Assembly (NCBI RefSeq): GCF_004010055.1 | Contig: NZ_RQVT01000048.1 | Location: 31,731-95,730, forward strand | Source: Psychroflexus aestuariivivens | Lineage (GTDB): Bacteria > Bacteroidota > Bacteroidia > Flavobacteriales > Flavobacteriaceae | Length of the DNA stretch: 64,000 nucleotides | Reading direction: 5' to 3' | Part shown: positions 64,000-64,000 of the stretch, piece by piece | Layout of the letters: every line of letters begins with the position of its first letter | Position numbering within the stretch: the stretch's first letter is position 1 | Made by a program: the position numbers and the translations under genes | The notes under the pieces: model-generated | Databases searched by the model: none | Told to the model about the DNA's origin: nothing | What the model saw: only the letters and a program-made list of their open reading frames with translations

Positions 64000-64000
64000 T

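Overview
The window is chromosomal DNA from a low-GC member of the Bacteroidota, very probably a Flavobacteriaceae (gliding, often marine type). The evidence is SusC/SusD proteins, type IX secretion sorting domains of both kinds (a Por-type tail on an amylase and a gliding-motility type C-terminus on a second protein), a Lacal_2735-type small protein, an HPPK–deoxynucleoside kinase fusion, and promoters of the TTG-N19-TAnnTTTG type (perfect in front of the tRNA gene).

Layout. 1–1067: the 5' part of a pyruvate-carboxylase-like gene. 1.2–16.4 kb: housekeeping and metabolism, namely two bacterial PH-domain proteins, a SPOR protein, menB, a divergent cysteine dioxygenase / PLP decarboxylase pair (likely cysteine to hypotaurine), a YkgJ protein, a methyltransferase, an amidohydrolase, a PiT-like membrane protein, a plug-less outer-membrane barrel, an aldehyde dehydrogenase and pxpABC (5-oxoprolinase). 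16.5–23.4 kb: a small barrel protein, comM, pgi, a BadF-type kinase, gapA and pfkA.

23.5–43.4 kb is a complete starch/maltodextrin utilisation locus. A LacI-family regulator sits in the middle. To its right, on the + strand, are susC, susD, a SusE/F-like glycan-binding lipoprotein and a T9SS-secreted GH13 amylase. To its left, on the - strand, are an MFS sugar transporter, beta-phosphoglucomutase, GH65 maltose phosphorylase, a GH97 alpha-glucosidase and two more GH13 enzymes. The logic is surface cleavage, SusCD import, periplasmic trimming, uptake of maltose, phosphorolysis to glucose plus beta-glucose-1-P, then glycolysis through the neighbouring pgi, pfkA and gapA. Shared short DNA elements link the two arms.

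43.4–55.4 kb returns to core genes: a queuosine-precursor transporter, folK–dNK fusion, cysE–cysM, fabH with a FabI-like gene, holA, a glycosyltransferase and an OmpA lipoprotein. Within it lies a small toxin–antitoxin pair whose toxin is broken by an in-frame amber codon.

55.5–64 kb is an accessory defence island beginning at a tRNA-Arg(TCT) gene. On the - strand it carries a type IIG restriction–methylation protein, then two adjacent reverse transcriptases recognisable as DRT type 3 (Drt3a and Drt3b), then a 3' structured non-coding RNA I located by eye (about 57114–57238) containing a CACACAC segment between hairpins. Beyond it are an N-terminally truncated Mrr-like nuclease fragment and a single-HKD phospholipase-D-like protein. 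The RT pair plus ncRNA is the most exciting system in the window. All identifications are from reading the sequence; no database search was possible.
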